Assembly (NCBI GenBank): GCA_914767885.1
Contig: CAJZBQ010000006.1
Location: forward strand, 248,001 to 312,000
Reading direction: 5' to 3'
DNA: 64,000 nucleotides
Source of the DNA: Blepharisma stoltei
Taxonomy: Eukaryota > Ciliophora > Heterotrichea > Heterotrichida > Blepharismidae
Below are positions 18,763-30,259 of this stretch, piece after piece. The notes under the pieces are model-generated. The model was given only the letters and a program-made list of their open reading frames with translations, had not been told where the DNA came from and did no database searches. The stretch's first letter is position 1. Each line of letters begins with the position of its first letter. The translations under genes and the position numbers were made by a program.

Positions 18763-20641
18763 TTAAGTGCTAATGTTATATATAGTTTTTAGCTTTGTAA
18801 GCTCTTTTTCAATTTTCAATGCTTCTTCCTGCAGCTGCTCATCACTTTTATCTGAAGCTTCCCATTTCCAGCGCCTAAAGAAGTTTTCAGTGCCCATCCT
18901 CTGCACTAAGCAAAGCCTGCTGACAATCCACCTTTTGAATTTATTATCCTTTGCTCGTATCAATTTCCTAACCCCCTCAGTGAGCGAACAAAACCATTGG
19001 AAAAATCCCTATTTTTTGGTAAAAACCCTCCTTAAGCGTAAAAAAAATTTCAATATATAAGTGTAACTATTATAATAAAATCTCTGATTAATTCTGTTTA
19101 TTTTTAAACAGCTAAATTTTAAAATATCAATTTAAAAAATAAATTAATTTTTACTTCTTAAATTGGGATTATTTTCGAAAAAAAAAAAATATTGTAAAAT
19201 TTATATATAAATTTTTTAAATAAAAACTCATTGAGCTCAAGATGTTTTGTTAACTCACAGAGTAGTGGAGTAAGCCTCTCACTTATTTCTTCATAACTTT
19301 CCTGCATTTCTTCACATTTTCTTTGCAGCTCTTCCACAGCTTCTTCCATTTGTTTAAAAGTTGATTCTAAGTCTATTGAACTTTTTCCAATGAGATGTCT
19401 AAGATATTTCTGATGCCAGTCATTTCATAGAAACTTTTCCTTGTGCCAGATTTTGGTTAAAACTTTCCTTATATGACATTTTCGGCAAAGAAAGGCTAAT
19501 TTCTATCAAAATTTTTATCGTGAAAAAAAATCGGCCAAATACCTTGTAAAATTTCATACCAAAAATCTCCAAACAACGATCAAATGACAAGGAGCCAATA
19601 TTTCACGAGATTTTTTAACTTGGTTTCATTTCTCAGCTCACTATGGAGCTGAATTTTTAAGGTCTCATAAGGTTTCAGCTGTGATTGTAAAAGCGCATTT
19701 CTAAAGATGTGCTGTTTTCCATGAGAAGACTTTTCTTGGATTTCATCAACACTTTTTTGGTAAAGAAGCTGAGCTTTTTCTTTTTCTTCGTCTAGCTTGG
19801 TATGCTGTTCAATAAAATCTTCATCCTCAATAATTTGTAGTTTCATTATTTCAATTAAATTATCTTTATCTTCGATTTGGGATTTTATTGCTGCCATTTG
19901 ATCAGATATTATTTTCCCGTCTTCTGACTTCATCTTGTCCCATTTGGCTTGCAGATCTTCTTTTTCTGCTACTGTTTTGTCTAATTTTGCCTGTGCATGC
20001 TTTATGTTTTCAACTTTAATTAAATAATCCTTTTTAAAGTGTTGGTATTTCAATCGTCTTTGTACAATCTCAATTTCTTTTTCTAAGTCACATCTATATT
20101 TTAGTCCCATTGAGACACTTCTGACTGTTTCATCTTCTCCTTCTTCAATTAACCTTTCTTTTTCTCTTATCCTACTTAAATTGACTTTTAAACTATGGTA
20201 TCCCTCTACAAGATCTTCAATTTTGTCTATTTCGGCAGAAATAATGTCGGACTTTGTCAGGTTCATCTCTTGGACTTTTTCAATTAGTCTTGCAAGATTA
20301 AGGCAAACCCTGGATTCTATTTTTGATTCCTCAAATCTTAGGCTAATATAGTTATTTTGCGGTTCAGGAATGTCGTCAAGAGCTTTAATATTTGCAACTA
20401 GATTTTCAATATCGATTCCTTCAACTCCTATGTACTGATTAAGGCACTGAATTGAACTGAGTGCTCGTAATTGTTCTTGATGGACAATAAATTTGAAGCT
20501 TTCGTTTGGATCAATTTCTGAAATTTCATATTCTTCTTGTCGACGCTTTAATTTTTGTTCAAGTTCGTGGCTTATCTTTCTTTGGGTGTCTAGCTCAGCT
20601 TTTAGTTTTTGCAGTTTTTTCTTGTTTAAGATTGCACCCAT
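18763..20641 (-). CDS. Long coiled-coil protein with IESs
   Basis: 508 residues after removal of a 302-bp family A IES and a 50-bp short IES; the resulting length is an exact multiple of three. Most of the protein is charged heptad-type coiled coil (LQKLKAELDTQRKISHELE, IVQRRLKYQHFKKDYLI, QAKLDKTVAEKEDLQAKW). A Cys/basic stretch LCRKCHIRKVLTKIW lies near the middle junction. Such proteins are often cytoskeletal or ciliary, but no family is diagnosed. The ATG at 20641 is chosen; the open frame extends five codons further without an ATG. Confidence 0.65.
18971..19272 (+). mobile_element. IES, MITE family A, 302 bp
   Basis: TA borders are at 18969-18970 and 19271-19272. The left end is ACCCCCTCAGTGAGCGAACA. 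The right end, read inward, is CTCCACTACTCTGTGAGTTA followed by ACAAAAC. A degenerate second terminal motif, ACCCTCCTTAAGCGTAAAAA, lies about 55 bp inside the left end. Removal joins EISERL to RKLIRAK in the coiled-coil gene. Confidence 0.9.
19499..19548. other. Candidate short IES, 50 bp
   Basis: TA borders are at 19497-19498 and 19547-19548. It contains an in-frame TAG. Removal joins WYEIL to AFLCRKC and restores the coiled-coil frame. Confidence 0.5.
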
Positions 20642-21265
20642 ATTTATTAAGAATTTATTAAGGTCCACTTGAAGCTAAACTATTCTTGCAGCAATATATT
20701 TATGCAAACAGTTTTCTAGTTGTTTAGGGCTTCAAATATCGAAAAAGTAAACTAAACAATAAAATTTTAAAAGAAAATTATTTGATATACTCGAAATTAT
20801 AGGCTAAATTAATTAAATCTAAATCTATTTCATTTTAAATCAAAATCATATTGTTAGGGTCTTTTGATCTTTTAATGAAATAATATCCTTAGATTTTATA
20901 GCTTCTACGTTGAGAATCACAAAATTTATCTTATAAAAGTGTGTATTTTTTAATAAAAAGCATATATAGATTATACATAAAAAGCTTAAAATAGCTTAAT
21001 GTTTATAGTTGGCATAATCGACTACTGTTTAATCTTGTAATTCCTGCTCTTTGTGATTTGATAAGCAAGAAGATTTTATTTAATGAATTATCAATAGAAT
21101 TTATAAACACCTTTTTCAAATTGAATATACAAAAGTGTTCTGCTTATTTTATTTGAAGTCCTTTCAATTTACATAATAAATGTAGATTCTATTGTGCATA
21201 TGATTTAAAAATGCTTATTTTACAATTATTTTTACAATTCTACAATAATTCTAAAAGCGGATCAA
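20642..21265. other. AT-rich divergent promoter region
   Basis: About 620 bp between the coiled-coil gene and the second RING gene. No repeat family or open frame was recognised. Confidence 0.5.
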
Positions 21266-22870
21266 ATGAAAAAAGCTAAATTGAAGAGATCCAATAGCTC
21301 CGCGGTAAAAGCGCCAATGCCAAAAGAAATCGCACCTAAGGCAAAAAAGGTTGAAAGTATCCAACAAGAAAGTATCGAATCAGATGAAGAATATGTAGTG
21401 TACAAAGTGGACAGCCCTAAAGTCATCAGCATTTCCAATGATTCTAAAACTCCGACCGGCAACCCCACAAGTGATTATACTCCTCGAAAATTTAACCAAA
21501 ATCCAAGTTCAGCACCTTTTAAAAAGATAGCGCAGTGTGATCAAATTATAAGCAATCAGAATGACAAGGACACTCTAAAAGGTGATTTTCCTATTATAAA
21601 GCCGCAGCCACAAATAATTCTATATGACGAAAACGAGGATTATGAAAGTTTACCAAACCTCGAGCCTCCAAATCATGAATTACTCCAAAAGGAAGTTTTA
21701 ATAAGCAAATATGAGTTAAATTTAAAGGAAAAAGAAAATGTAATAAACAAATATCAGGCAAATTTAAAAGATCAAGAAAATGTAATAAAAAAATTAAATA
21801 CAGAAATTGATAAGAAAAATGAAGAAAATAAACAGCAAAAGCAAGCTTTTGAGTCGATTCTTAAGCTTGCTTTGAGCCTTTCTTTATATTTAGATTCAAA
21901 AGCTTTAATAAAAAGTGAAAATTCTCGTGAAATTTTATGAGAAGCTCAAGCATTGAGCAAATCCTTTAAAAACGATAAAAGACTGCAGAAAATTAGTGAG
22001 AATACTGAAAAATCTGTGATGTGCATTTATTGTGCTAAAAATATAAGTGAGATGTTTCTTTCTTGCTCTCACAGCTATTGTAAGAAATGCATTTACGACA
22101 TCCTGCACTTAGGAACAAATGGCCTTTTCTTTTTAACAACTTATGAAAAACAAAAATATGGAGTTTTCTGTAGAGAATGCAATAAAACTATTGAAGAAGA
22201 TGACATAAAGAGCATACTAAACGCCGATGACTGACAAAATTGAGAAAACCTCCGCAACCAAAGGCAGATTGACCAAGAAAACGAGTTTGAGCGCTTAAAA
22301 TTATGCCAAAAATGCAAAATCAAAAAAGACGTATCACTTTTCTATCATAGAGACCCCTGCAAGCACATGTGCAAAGAATGCATCCTTGAATCAATTTCAG
22401 AAGGAAAAACAACGTGTATTTGCTTAAAGAAGTTTACTTTTGTTCAAGTTGCCAAACAAGAGTTAGGCATTTGTGATGGATGCAATCAAGAGCTCAGCTA
22501 CGTTTATGATTACTTGACCACTCTTTGTGATGGACATAAGCACTGCAAAAAATGCTTGAAGGAAGTTTATGAAACTGATATGTCATGCAAAGTTTGCCAA
22601 AAGCAGCTTAATGGAGCTTCGTTTGAAAAGTTGATGAAGGTTGTTCGGAGACAGTGTGAAAATTGCCAGCAGTACTTTGAAAAAGAGCATTTTGTCAAAA
22701 AAGCATGCTGCGATTCAAATATTTGTATAGTGTGTCAAGGACAGAAAGAGAATAGCAAGCTTTGTATGGTTTGCAATAGTCTGCTTGAAGGTCCTGTTTG
22801 TAAGCAGATTATGGATGTTGTTAAACTGAGAGAAAATATGCGAGATGCTGCAAAAATTCTGGAAAATTAA
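21266..22870 (+). CDS. RING-type zinc-finger protein, paralogue of the 5.6-kb gene
   Basis: 534 residues in one exon with three UGA-Trp codons (e.g. at 22232-22234). A basic N-terminus, a Pro/Asn-rich linker and a coiled coil (KYELNLKEKENVINKYQANL) precede a RING at ~residues 252-310: CIYCAKN, SCSHSYCKKC, then CREC. A second Cys/His-rich block repeats CQKCKIKKDVSLFYH, CKHMCKEC, CDGCNQEL, CKKCLKEVYETDMSCKVC and CENCQQYF. The order of elements and the DGHKHC-KCL-EVYE block match the first RING gene (SHKHCNDCLNEAYE), showing a shared ancestor. Probable E3 ligase or zinc scaffold. Confidence 0.75.
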
Positions 22871-23459
22871 TAATAATTCGGCAAATGCGATTGATAATTT
22901 AAGTTTATGCCTAATTTCATATATGATAAAATAATTTTGTCGAGTCTTCCATATAGGATATCATCCGCCAGTTAAAAAATTATAAATATTATAACTCTAT
23001 GGGTAGAAATGATAATAGATACAGAGTTTCTCATAAGTTAAAAAAATATATGAGATTTAAATTTTTGCAACACACCATTTATTGGAACATTTTCCTCCTG
23101 CATCATTTTCTTGGAATTTTTGGTTTAATTTTGTTCTTATGAAACATTTGTTTCAAGGTTAAAAAATTCGACCAAAATCCCCGAGGTATTGTTAAACTTA
23201 GGAATAATTCATTCAAATGACTTGAACCGAAAAAATTTGTGCATATGACCAAAATGTTTTTTATTATTACTTATAGCTTCGCTAATTTAAATTAGTAAAA
23301 TTTCTAATTACTTGAAAGCTTCATGTTTTTAACTTATTAACAAAATAAATCTATCATTTATTCGCTATAAAACTTAAATAATCATCAAAAAATCATAAAC
23401 TCTTTTCGTTTTTTTAATTTTCTAATTGATGAAAATTCCTTTCCATTTTTTAATAAAGC
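22871..23459. other. AT-rich spacer
   Basis: No open frame or repeat family was recognised. Confidence 0.5.
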
Positions 23460-24005
23460 ATGTTCGGAGAGACACTATCAGTACTTCTATCATTTACAAC
23501 ATTAGGTATGATTATTGCTGCCAAAGTAGATATAAACTCACTAGACTTGGATTCGTCTCCCAGAGCCTTTTATGACCTCAAGCATAGCAACTCATCTCCA
23601 TTAATCCCAATCCAAATCCTCGTAGTAATAGCTGATTGTATTTTATTTACCTTAGCTCTGCGGACTTATTTAAAGCGTAAGTCACCTTTAGCTTTGAGTA
23701 TGGAAAATTCCCCCTTTTCCAATTACTGTGTTAATCAGTCCTTTATATTTCTAACGAAAGGGGTAGGTCTGATGCTTTTAATGATTTTTGTGATTATCTG
23801 TCTGCTGGACCTTGAAAATGTCAGTGAATTGTACTCATATGATATAAGCTACCAAAGAATAGAGAGTGAGATCAGTGATTTAGCTACTTTGCTAGAAGTT
23901 CATTTCATATTAAGTTTTTTCATGTATACAATTATGCTTATTTTATGCGGCACAGGATGCTTTAATGCAGGCCAAAGAGCATCTAAAGTGGTTGATGCAT
24001 TATAA
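23460..24005 (+). CDS. Small four-pass membrane protein
   Basis: 181 residues, uninterrupted. Hydrophobic segments lie at about residues 5-22, 50-68, 98-120 and 145-168, with a Cys/Gly-rich last segment (IMLILCGTGCFNAG). No diagnostic motif was recognised. It ends with TAA about 75 bp before the end of the convergent next gene. Confidence 0.6.
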   Translation: MFGETLSVLLSFTTLGMIIAAKVDINSLDLDSSPRAFYDLKHSNSSPLIPIQILVVIADCILFTLALRTYLKRKSPLALSMENSPFSNYCVNQSFIFLTKGVGLMLLMIFVIICLLDLENVSELYSYDISYQRIESEISDLATLLEVHFILSFFMYTIMLILCGTGCFNAGQRASKVVDAL

Positions 24006-24079
24006 AATAAATATAAAATTTATTATTAAAAAATAAGCTTAGCTTTCATTGTTTTATTTTCATACTAGTTTACTTATAA

Positions 24080-25185
24080 TTAGCTAGTAGCTGGCGCTGT
24101 TGCTGTAACTTAGTCTTAGTCTTAGTCTTAGTTAAATTTATAAAGTAGTAGCTCCCGGCCAGGACCGAAGGTCCTTTTCTTCCGCCTTTTGGACGCCTCG
24201 CTTGCTTTCCTTGCCCTGCTTCCAGTGTGCACCTAAGTGCCACAGGCTACCACTCAGCTCCTTCCGGTCATGGGGCTTGGTCATGCTATCCCGGAAGTAG
24301 GCGAACTGGGTCACCGTGCTTCACGTTGCCAGACTAGGGTTAGAGCTAAGGATTAACTCCTTAGCTCTTGTCGGCTCCTGCCATGCCCTCCAAATTGGCA
24401 CTAGCAGTCCCTAGAGGAAAAACCCTTTTGCCCGTGTCCTATCGGGACGACCCTAGGATTGTCATTGCTGGACTGGGAGGGAAACCTAGCCGGACACAAA
24501 CTACCAGTACCCATTCCAGACCTTTCCCTAGGCGGATTGGCTTCAGGCCGCAGCAAGGTCCCCAATCTCGCCTCAGTTCTGGGAGAGGACGGGTCGGTGT
24601 CGTCGCCATTTTATTTGTGTGCTATTGCTGTAACTAAGGGTAAATTTTCATCGGAGTTTTGAAGCCTCCAAAAGATCTCGTCCGTGACTTTGACTGTTTG
24701 TTCTGACTCACATATTTCGTCCCAGCTATATCTTTTTCCGTTGATATAGACAACCCAGACTTTTCCTTCTTGAGGCTTCTCTTTTTCAATTTCTACACCC
24801 AGTAATTGTTGAACAAAATACTCATATCGGTCTTCCTTTTCATTGTAAATTGAAATAAAGTTTGCTTTCACGTAATCGCCTTGATTTTTATCAAAACTAA
24901 ATCCCTTCTTTGATAGTAAGAAATTCTTTTTAATAATTATAATGATATTTCTAGCTTATTTTATTAGATTTTAAACATAAATTTTATAAATTAAATCGCA
25001 TTCTCAAATATTTGCTATATGGGATGATAGATTTTCCTTATAAATTTTTAAAATCATCTACTCAGTGAGGAAGCTTGCTTATTCATGGAGCAGGGAGTAA
25101 GCAAATTCATAACTGTTGGCAGAGGCATAATTTCGTAATTTGTAGGAAGATCGAACTCTGCAAGCTGATTATTTTTAGGGTTCAT
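24080..25185 (-). CDS. Small hypothetical protein split by an IES and a retroposon
   Basis: 126 residues (exactly 127 codons) once the 200-bp IES (24900-25099) and the 525-bp retroposon are removed. The N-terminal piece MNPKNNQLAEFDLPTNYEIM lies upstream of the IES. The main part (SFDKNQGDYVKANFISIYNE, then VWVVYINGKRYSWDEI) follows. The C-terminus is restored as LPLVTATAPATS by removing the retroposon. No known domain was recognised. With both insertions present the protein would lose its start and its last five codons. Confidence 0.55.
24111..24635 (-). mobile_element. Retroposon (ATGGCG-head family), 525 bp
   Basis: An imperfect 15-bp duplication flanks it (GCTGTTGCTGTAACT at 24096-24110; GCTATTGCTGTAACT at 24621-24635). 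On the minus strand the head reads ACACAAATAAAATGGCGACG. The tail is a (TAAGAC)-type microsatellite next to 24111. It is much more GC-rich than its surroundings. Confidence 0.75.
24900..25099 (-). mobile_element. IES, degenerate family A, 200 bp
   Basis: TA borders are at 24898-24899 and 25098-25099. On the minus strand the start is CTCCCTGCTCCATGAATAAG and the inner end is ATCCCTTCTTTGATAG. The core TATAATGATATTTCTAGC with TTTTAAACATAAATTTTATA resembles the family A interior. Removal joins TVMNLL to SFDKNQ in frame. Confidence 0.7.
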
Positions 25186-25979
25186 TATTTTTAAATGAAA
25201 TTTTGGGATAGCCTAGGCTATTGGTTACCATCTGTCGGATTGAGTTGCTTCGTTTTGCATGACTTGCTCCACAGCCCATATTTAAAATATATCCGTAAAA
25301 ACTCACTTTAACTAGTAGCTATTTTTTTCAATATGTCATCTAAATGATTCAAACTTTTAGTCTTTACTTAAACGTAATTATAGGTAGGCTAACAGCCATA
25401 TTGTTTACACAGTCATTAAGATCTTCGAGAGTTTCATCCATTTTACGACTATTTTCAGCTGAAGCTTGGAATGGTTGAGATGATTTGCTTGACAAGTTAG
25501 CTCAGATACCACCTTGCTCCTTCTTCGGTTCCTGATACCATGGACGGCCATTGCTAACTCCTGACTTCGCGCTACGAAGATGTAGGATTTGACTAGGCTT
25601 TAAGGGCTTCCCTTTCCAACTCAAATTTCCTTTCCACAAGGTAAAATCCAGATTTATAGGCTCCCACACTACTGAATTATTTAATTAGTATAGTTAGTTA
25701 CACATTTTTGATTAAAAAACCTTAAAGATTAAATTAAATATGTGGTTTAGGCTGCATATCCAGATGCCATATTTAATTATCAAAATTTTAAGTCAAACTG
25801 AAGCCTTGCTTTAAAATAATTAATTGCAAAATCAACGATTTTTACTTTTAATCTAAAATGCCAATGTCAATAATTACTATATCCAGAAATTTAAAAAATC
25901 TTTCTTATTTTTCTTTAAAGCAGCTTGAGAATTTTAAATTTTCGTTTCTCTAATAGGTTGTATATTTTTATCATAATAG
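25186..25979. other. Repeat-bearing region upstream of the Polo-like kinase
   Basis: It holds one coding-like minus-strand exon (listed separately) and a GC-richer block at about 25500-25680 that resembles the retroposons in composition. A minus-strand AAATATGGCATCTGGATATG near 25,770 looks like an ATGGCG-type head. The rest is AT-rich and should include the kinase promoter. Confidence 0.4.
25364..25501 (-). CDS. Possible C-terminal exon of a small protein
   Basis: An open stretch on the minus strand reads NLSSKSSQPFQASAENSRKM, then DETLEDLNDCVNNMAVSL, and ends with TAA at 25364-25366. Codon use is like real exons here. No start was found; a GC-rich repeat lies immediately upstream, so the 5' part may have been separated by an insertion. 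Low confidence. Confidence 0.35.
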   Translation of the reverse strand, partial: ANLSSKSSQPFQASAENSRKMDETLEDLNDCVNNMAVSLPIITFK

Positions 25980-27758
25980 ATGGCTTTGAGCTCAAGATCA
26001 TCAGTACGAAAATCATCATCTAAGGATTCTACCAGCAACGAAGGACTAATTGAAGAGCAAATAGTTAAGCCAAGCGGCGAAGTGACTATTCGAAGATATT
26101 CCAAAGGGAAATTTTTAGGTAAAGGAGGGTTTGCTAGAGTTTACGAACTCACAAGTTTAGAAACTCGCAAAGTCTACGCTGGAAAAGTCGTTGTAAAGGC
26201 CTCACTCACAAAATCCCGAGCCAAACAAAAGTTGATGTCAGAAATAAAAATCCACCGATCTTTGCGGCATACAAATATAGTCAGTTTTGAACATTTTTTC
26301 GAAGACAATGAAAACGTTTACATTTTGCTTGAGCTTTGTCCAAATCAAACTATGAGCGAGCTTCTCAGGCGTCGTAAAAGACTGACTGAGCTTGAAGTTC
26401 AATGCTACTCAATTCAAATAATTTCAGCGCTGAAGTATTTGCATGCCAAAAAAGTGATCCACAGAGACTTAAAAATTGGAAATCTGTTTATCAGTGAAAA
26501 AATGGAAATCAAGCTAGGCGACTTTGGATTGGCAAGTAAGCTTGAATATGATGGCCAGATGCGAAAAACTATATGTGGGACGCCAAATTATATTGCGCCT
26601 GAAATTTTGGATGGGAAAGAAGGCCACAGCTATGAGGTCGATATCTGGTCGTTTGGGGTTATCCTTTATACACTTCTGATTGGAAAACCCCCTTTTGAGA
26701 CCAATGACGTAAAAAAGACTTATAACTTGATCAAAATGAATGCTTACTCATTTCCGGATTCAGTAAGAATATCGGAACAAGCTAGAAGCTTGATAACTCG
26801 AATTTTAAGGACTGAGCCTTCCAGAAGGCCAAATCTTGATGAAATATTAGAGCATGATTTTTTCCATATGGGACACTCAATCCCTCAGTTTTTACCTATA
26901 AGTACACTTGCAGTTCCTCCCTCTGACAAATACATTAAACAGTTTTTGCCTTCATCAATGGGGACTCAGCAGCAGCCTACTACAGATACTGCTCCATTAA
27001 AGCTTTCTCGCAACACCCTTACACTTACTTCTCCCAGAGACATGGCAGCTTCTCTAAGACCTAAAACCCATGGCACCCGAAACTCTGTTGAAAACACCCA
27101 AAGGACCTTATCCCCCAAAGTCACTGAAGTCGCTTCAATCAAAGCAAAAAACGAGCCCCAAACCCAAAACATTTGGGTGAAAAAATGAGTTGACTATTCA
27201 AGCAAATACGGTCTTGGGTATATTTTATCAAATGGATGCGCAGGAGTCTACTTTAACGACTCATGCAAAATTATAATTGAACCGAACTCAACACAATTTT
27301 ATTATGTTGAGAGAACAACTGACAGAAGAGACATCATTTTTTCTTATTCCCTTGACAATTACCCTAAAAGCCTTCACAAAAAAGTCGCTTTGCTACAGCA
27401 TTTTAAGAATTACTTGGAAACTGAAGGGGATTCTCCAGTAGCCCAAGAGCTACATTTTTCCAACGAAAATCCACCTCCTTATGTAAAAAAATGGATGAGG
27501 ACGAAGCGTGCAATTTTGTTTAGGCTTTCTAATAAGATTGTACAGGTGAGCTTCCAGGATCAGACTGAAGTTATTCTGTCAAGTGAAGAAAAAGTAGTGA
27601 CTTATGTTAATAAAAAAGCTGAAAGAATCACTATTCCACTTGCAGAAGCACTGGAAAGCACACATGGGGAAATGGCGAAAAGGCTAAAGTATACACGAGA
27701 TATTTTGAATTATATGATGAATGGACAAGTTAATGGAGGAACTGGAAGTCCGACATAG
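25980..27758 (+). CDS. Polo-like kinase
   Basis: 592 residues, one exon. The kinase domain (about 37-290) has the Gly loop GKGGFARVYE, the catalytic loop HRDLKIGN, DFGLAS and the activation-segment GTPNYIAPEIL, all expected for PLKs. The linker is Ser/Thr/Pro-rich. Polo box 1 begins at the UGA-encoded Trp in KKWVDYSSKYGLGY, the best-known conserved PLK motif. Polo box 2 follows (RLSNKIVQVSFQDQTEVIL). PLKs drive mitotic entry, spindle and basal-body functions by docking to phospho-primed targets. The Trp codon is direct evidence for the UGA reassignment. Confidence 0.95.
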
Positions 27759-28432
27759 ATAATATTTTAATGATAGAATTAATTGGTATAAGTTAGCTTT
27801 AGTTAATCAAAAATCTAAATATATTTTTTCTTGTTGCCCATAAATATAGGCAATTCCTTTAAGCGGCCCAACCGGAAGGTCGCCGCGGGGGAGGTTTGCT
27901 TCCGTGGGGAAGGGTTTGCTGCCCGGAGAAAACTGCCAGTGGTGGCCCTTTGGGGTTACTGGTCTTTTGGGGTCGATGCCCCAGGGAGTTGTGGAGTGGT
28001 AAAAGCTCAGATGATGGGGGGAGTTGTGGGTCACTCCACAGAATTTGAATAGGCCTGAAAACATAGGTGTGTCGTTCTTTTTGCTTCTGCTTTTTTTGGT
28101 GTTGGCGTTTGGTGTTGGCGTTTGCTTTTGCTTTTACTATTGCTAGTAGGGTAGGGTAAAATAATTCTTTAAGCGGCCACCTGGAGCTTTTGGAGTTTGG
28201 GGGTTTTGAAAGTTCTGGGAGTGGTACTGGGGAAATTGTAGGGCTAAAGTAATGCTTTTCTTCTTCTTCTTATTCTTCTTCTTCTTCTTCTTCTTCTTCT
28301 TTTTAAGTAGCCCTATAAGAGCAGAAGATTGGAGGGAAATCTCCAGTTGGTTTAATCGACTCAGGATTGTCAAACCAGCTGGAGAGAGGCTCATTTTTTA
28401 ACTCCTCATCTAGGGCCAATTATAGGAATTAC
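27759..28432. repeat. GC-rich repeat block between two genes
   Basis: AAT-TCCTTTAAGCGGCCC at about 27,854 recurs as AATTCTTTAAGCGGCCACC at about 28,163, suggesting two related units of about 300 bp. Imperfect TATAGG-AATT-CC sequences at about 27,848 and 28,422 could be a decayed target duplication. Composition is like the retroposons. Reading frames inside it are judged spurious. Confidence 0.5.
28259..28303. repeat. (TTC)n microsatellite
   Basis: A run of TTC triplets with one ATTC interruption lies inside the GC-rich repeat block. Confidence 0.9.
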
Positions 28433-29769
28433 CTATATACCAACCATTGCTAAAGCAGAAAACAGCACTCCTATTATAAAGATTCCACTGCTTGAATTGT
28501 GGTCTTTTTCAATCTTAATTCTTGGCTTTAAACAAGTTTTCATTAGATCGAACTCTACAGGAGCAGAATCTTTTATTGGAATTGTCACTTTAACTCTAGT
28601 GATTCCATCACTTATGCACCTATATCGTAATTCAAAGAGAGATGGGCTTGTGTTAATGTCCTTGGAATAACGAATCATCTCAGGCTGCAAAATGTGTTGG
28701 TTTGTGGTGAGCTTTGGAGTGTCTATTTTTATAGGAGTTTTATGAGAAATAAAAAAATTTGTCCAGTATTCAGTGCTCGGTATGCTTGTGTAATCTTTCA
28801 GAACTTTCCCGTCCTGGACAATATCATATATGCTAGGCTCAGTTCCTACGTTTAATGTTGTTGCTTGAAGTGTATATCTTTTAATATAAATAGCCTATAA
28901 TGTTTTCTAGAGGATTTCTAGTGAGAGAGCTGAAATTATTCATATGAAATATATATATCAGCTTCTGGGACTATTTGTTTTCATTTAAATATCACTGGCT
29001 TATAAGGATCAATATGCAATGTGATTTCAACAAACCCAGATCCAGGAGCTAGAAATAATAAACTTATGATTTTTTGCCCTGGGATAAGATAATGCAAATT
29101 TATAGCGGACCCTCTTGCATTGTACCTAAGATCTGTTTTAATTTCTATTTCTTTTAATAGCTGTACTCCTAAATCAATATACAAGCTGAATCCCACATTA
29201 TGCCCGGTAACCTCTTTTGTTCCGTTTTTCCATTCATCTACAGTTTCTCCTTCATCTACAATTGTGACTTCAAAAGACCCTTCCCCAAAATAAATCATCA
29301 AATCATCTCTAACCCCTGATTCACATTTTTTTGTGAAATCTAAATAATAGCTATTGCCTCCATCCCATATTTCTATGCTGACAACATTAGAGTCATCAGA
29401 TACGCACTCAAACTCAACAAGGAAAATCTGAACGTCTGCATCACAAAGGGTCATAGTTATGTTTTGATTTTTCAAGTTGCTATGCTCTTTCTCAGATATA
29501 GAAACTTTTAAGGTTTCTCCTAAAGATGTAGCAGCTATCGAGATATTCCTGGGCTCATTATTTTCAGTCCAAATATAAAATTTTTTGAAAGATGAGACAT
29601 CGATTTCTTTGTCTGAAAAAGCTTCTTGTTTTCACTCAGGCTGGATTTCGCAGTTTTCGATAATATCAGCTGGCTTATTAGTGTCATAAAAACTTGACAA
29701 AAATAGAGAAAGTTCAATATTTTCATGACTTCTTACTAGAGTCAAAGTCACTATCAAAATGATAATCAT
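28433..29769 (-). CDS. Type I membrane / secreted protein, unknown
   Basis: 423 residues after removing a 65-bp IES. The N-terminus MIIILIVTLTLVRSHEN is a signal peptide. The large ectodomain is beta-rich with conserved-looking Cys, e.g. MTLCDADVQIFLVEFECVS. The C-terminus ends in a hydrophobic segment (SSGIFIIGVLFSALAMVGI) and TAG with almost no cytosolic tail, suggesting either a GPI-type signal or a membrane anchor. No domain was recognised. Two UGA-Trp codons were noted. Confidence 0.65.
28887..28951. other. Short IES, 65 bp
   Basis: The repeated AATATA at 28883-28888 and 28948-28953 gives TA-type borders. The two exons are in different frames, and both have stops between them. Removing 65 bp yields EADIYIKRYTLQATT in frame. 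Confidence 0.6.
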
Positions 29770-29793
29770 GTAAATTTCTTATTTATTATATAA

Positions 29794-30228
29794 TTATGCA
29801 CTTTTTGGCTTATCGTTTTCATCTTCTATCATACGACTCAAAGTGGAGAATAATTCTGATTGCTTTAAACCATTTAGCAAGCCTAACGTTTTGGAATGAT
29901 TTGATATAAGCTTCGCAAGCTTATTTTTAAAGAAATGAAGCTTAGGTTCTTTAATAGTAGCATAATCAACCTCATGTGCTAAATCCTGCAGCTTCGATAT
30001 AGACTCTTCTGCGATTTCTCCTATTTCTCTGTATCGATCATATTGTCCAAACAAGCTACGATCTTCAAATCCTCTTATGACTGCCAAATTTCGCTTTTTG
30101 TTTACTTTATTTTCTTCATGCTGAACAAGCGATCTGTTTATATTTCTATAAGAAGTCGCCTTTGATAACTCAATAGATTTCTCAAGCCAACTACTTATAG
30201 TATCTAAACTTGGGCTGTGTGGGTTCAT
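29794..30228 (-). CDS. Hypothetical protein
   Basis: 144 residues, uninterrupted, mostly helical and charged. It starts MNPHSPSLDTISSWLEKS and ends KPKSA. No domain was recognised. It is closely spaced with same-strand neighbours on both sides. Confidence 0.6.
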   Translation of the reverse strand: MNPHSPSLDTISSWLEKSIELSKATSYRNINRSLVQHEENKVNKKRNLAVIRGFEDRSLFGQYDRYREIGEIAEESISKLQDLAHEVDYATIKEPKLHFFKNKLAKLISNHSKTLGLLNGLKQSELFSTLSRMIEDENDKPKSA

Positions 30229-30259
30229 TGCTCTACCATTTATAACAAAATTACCAAAT

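Noticed and set aside
24368-24662. GC-rich open frames in the 24-kb repeat
   Set aside because: They lie within the retroposon, overlap each other in different frames, and have no similarity to real proteins here.
27831-28394. Possible proteins with poly-Lys or Gly-rich stretches
   Set aside because: They come from a GC-rich repeat block and a TTC microsatellite.
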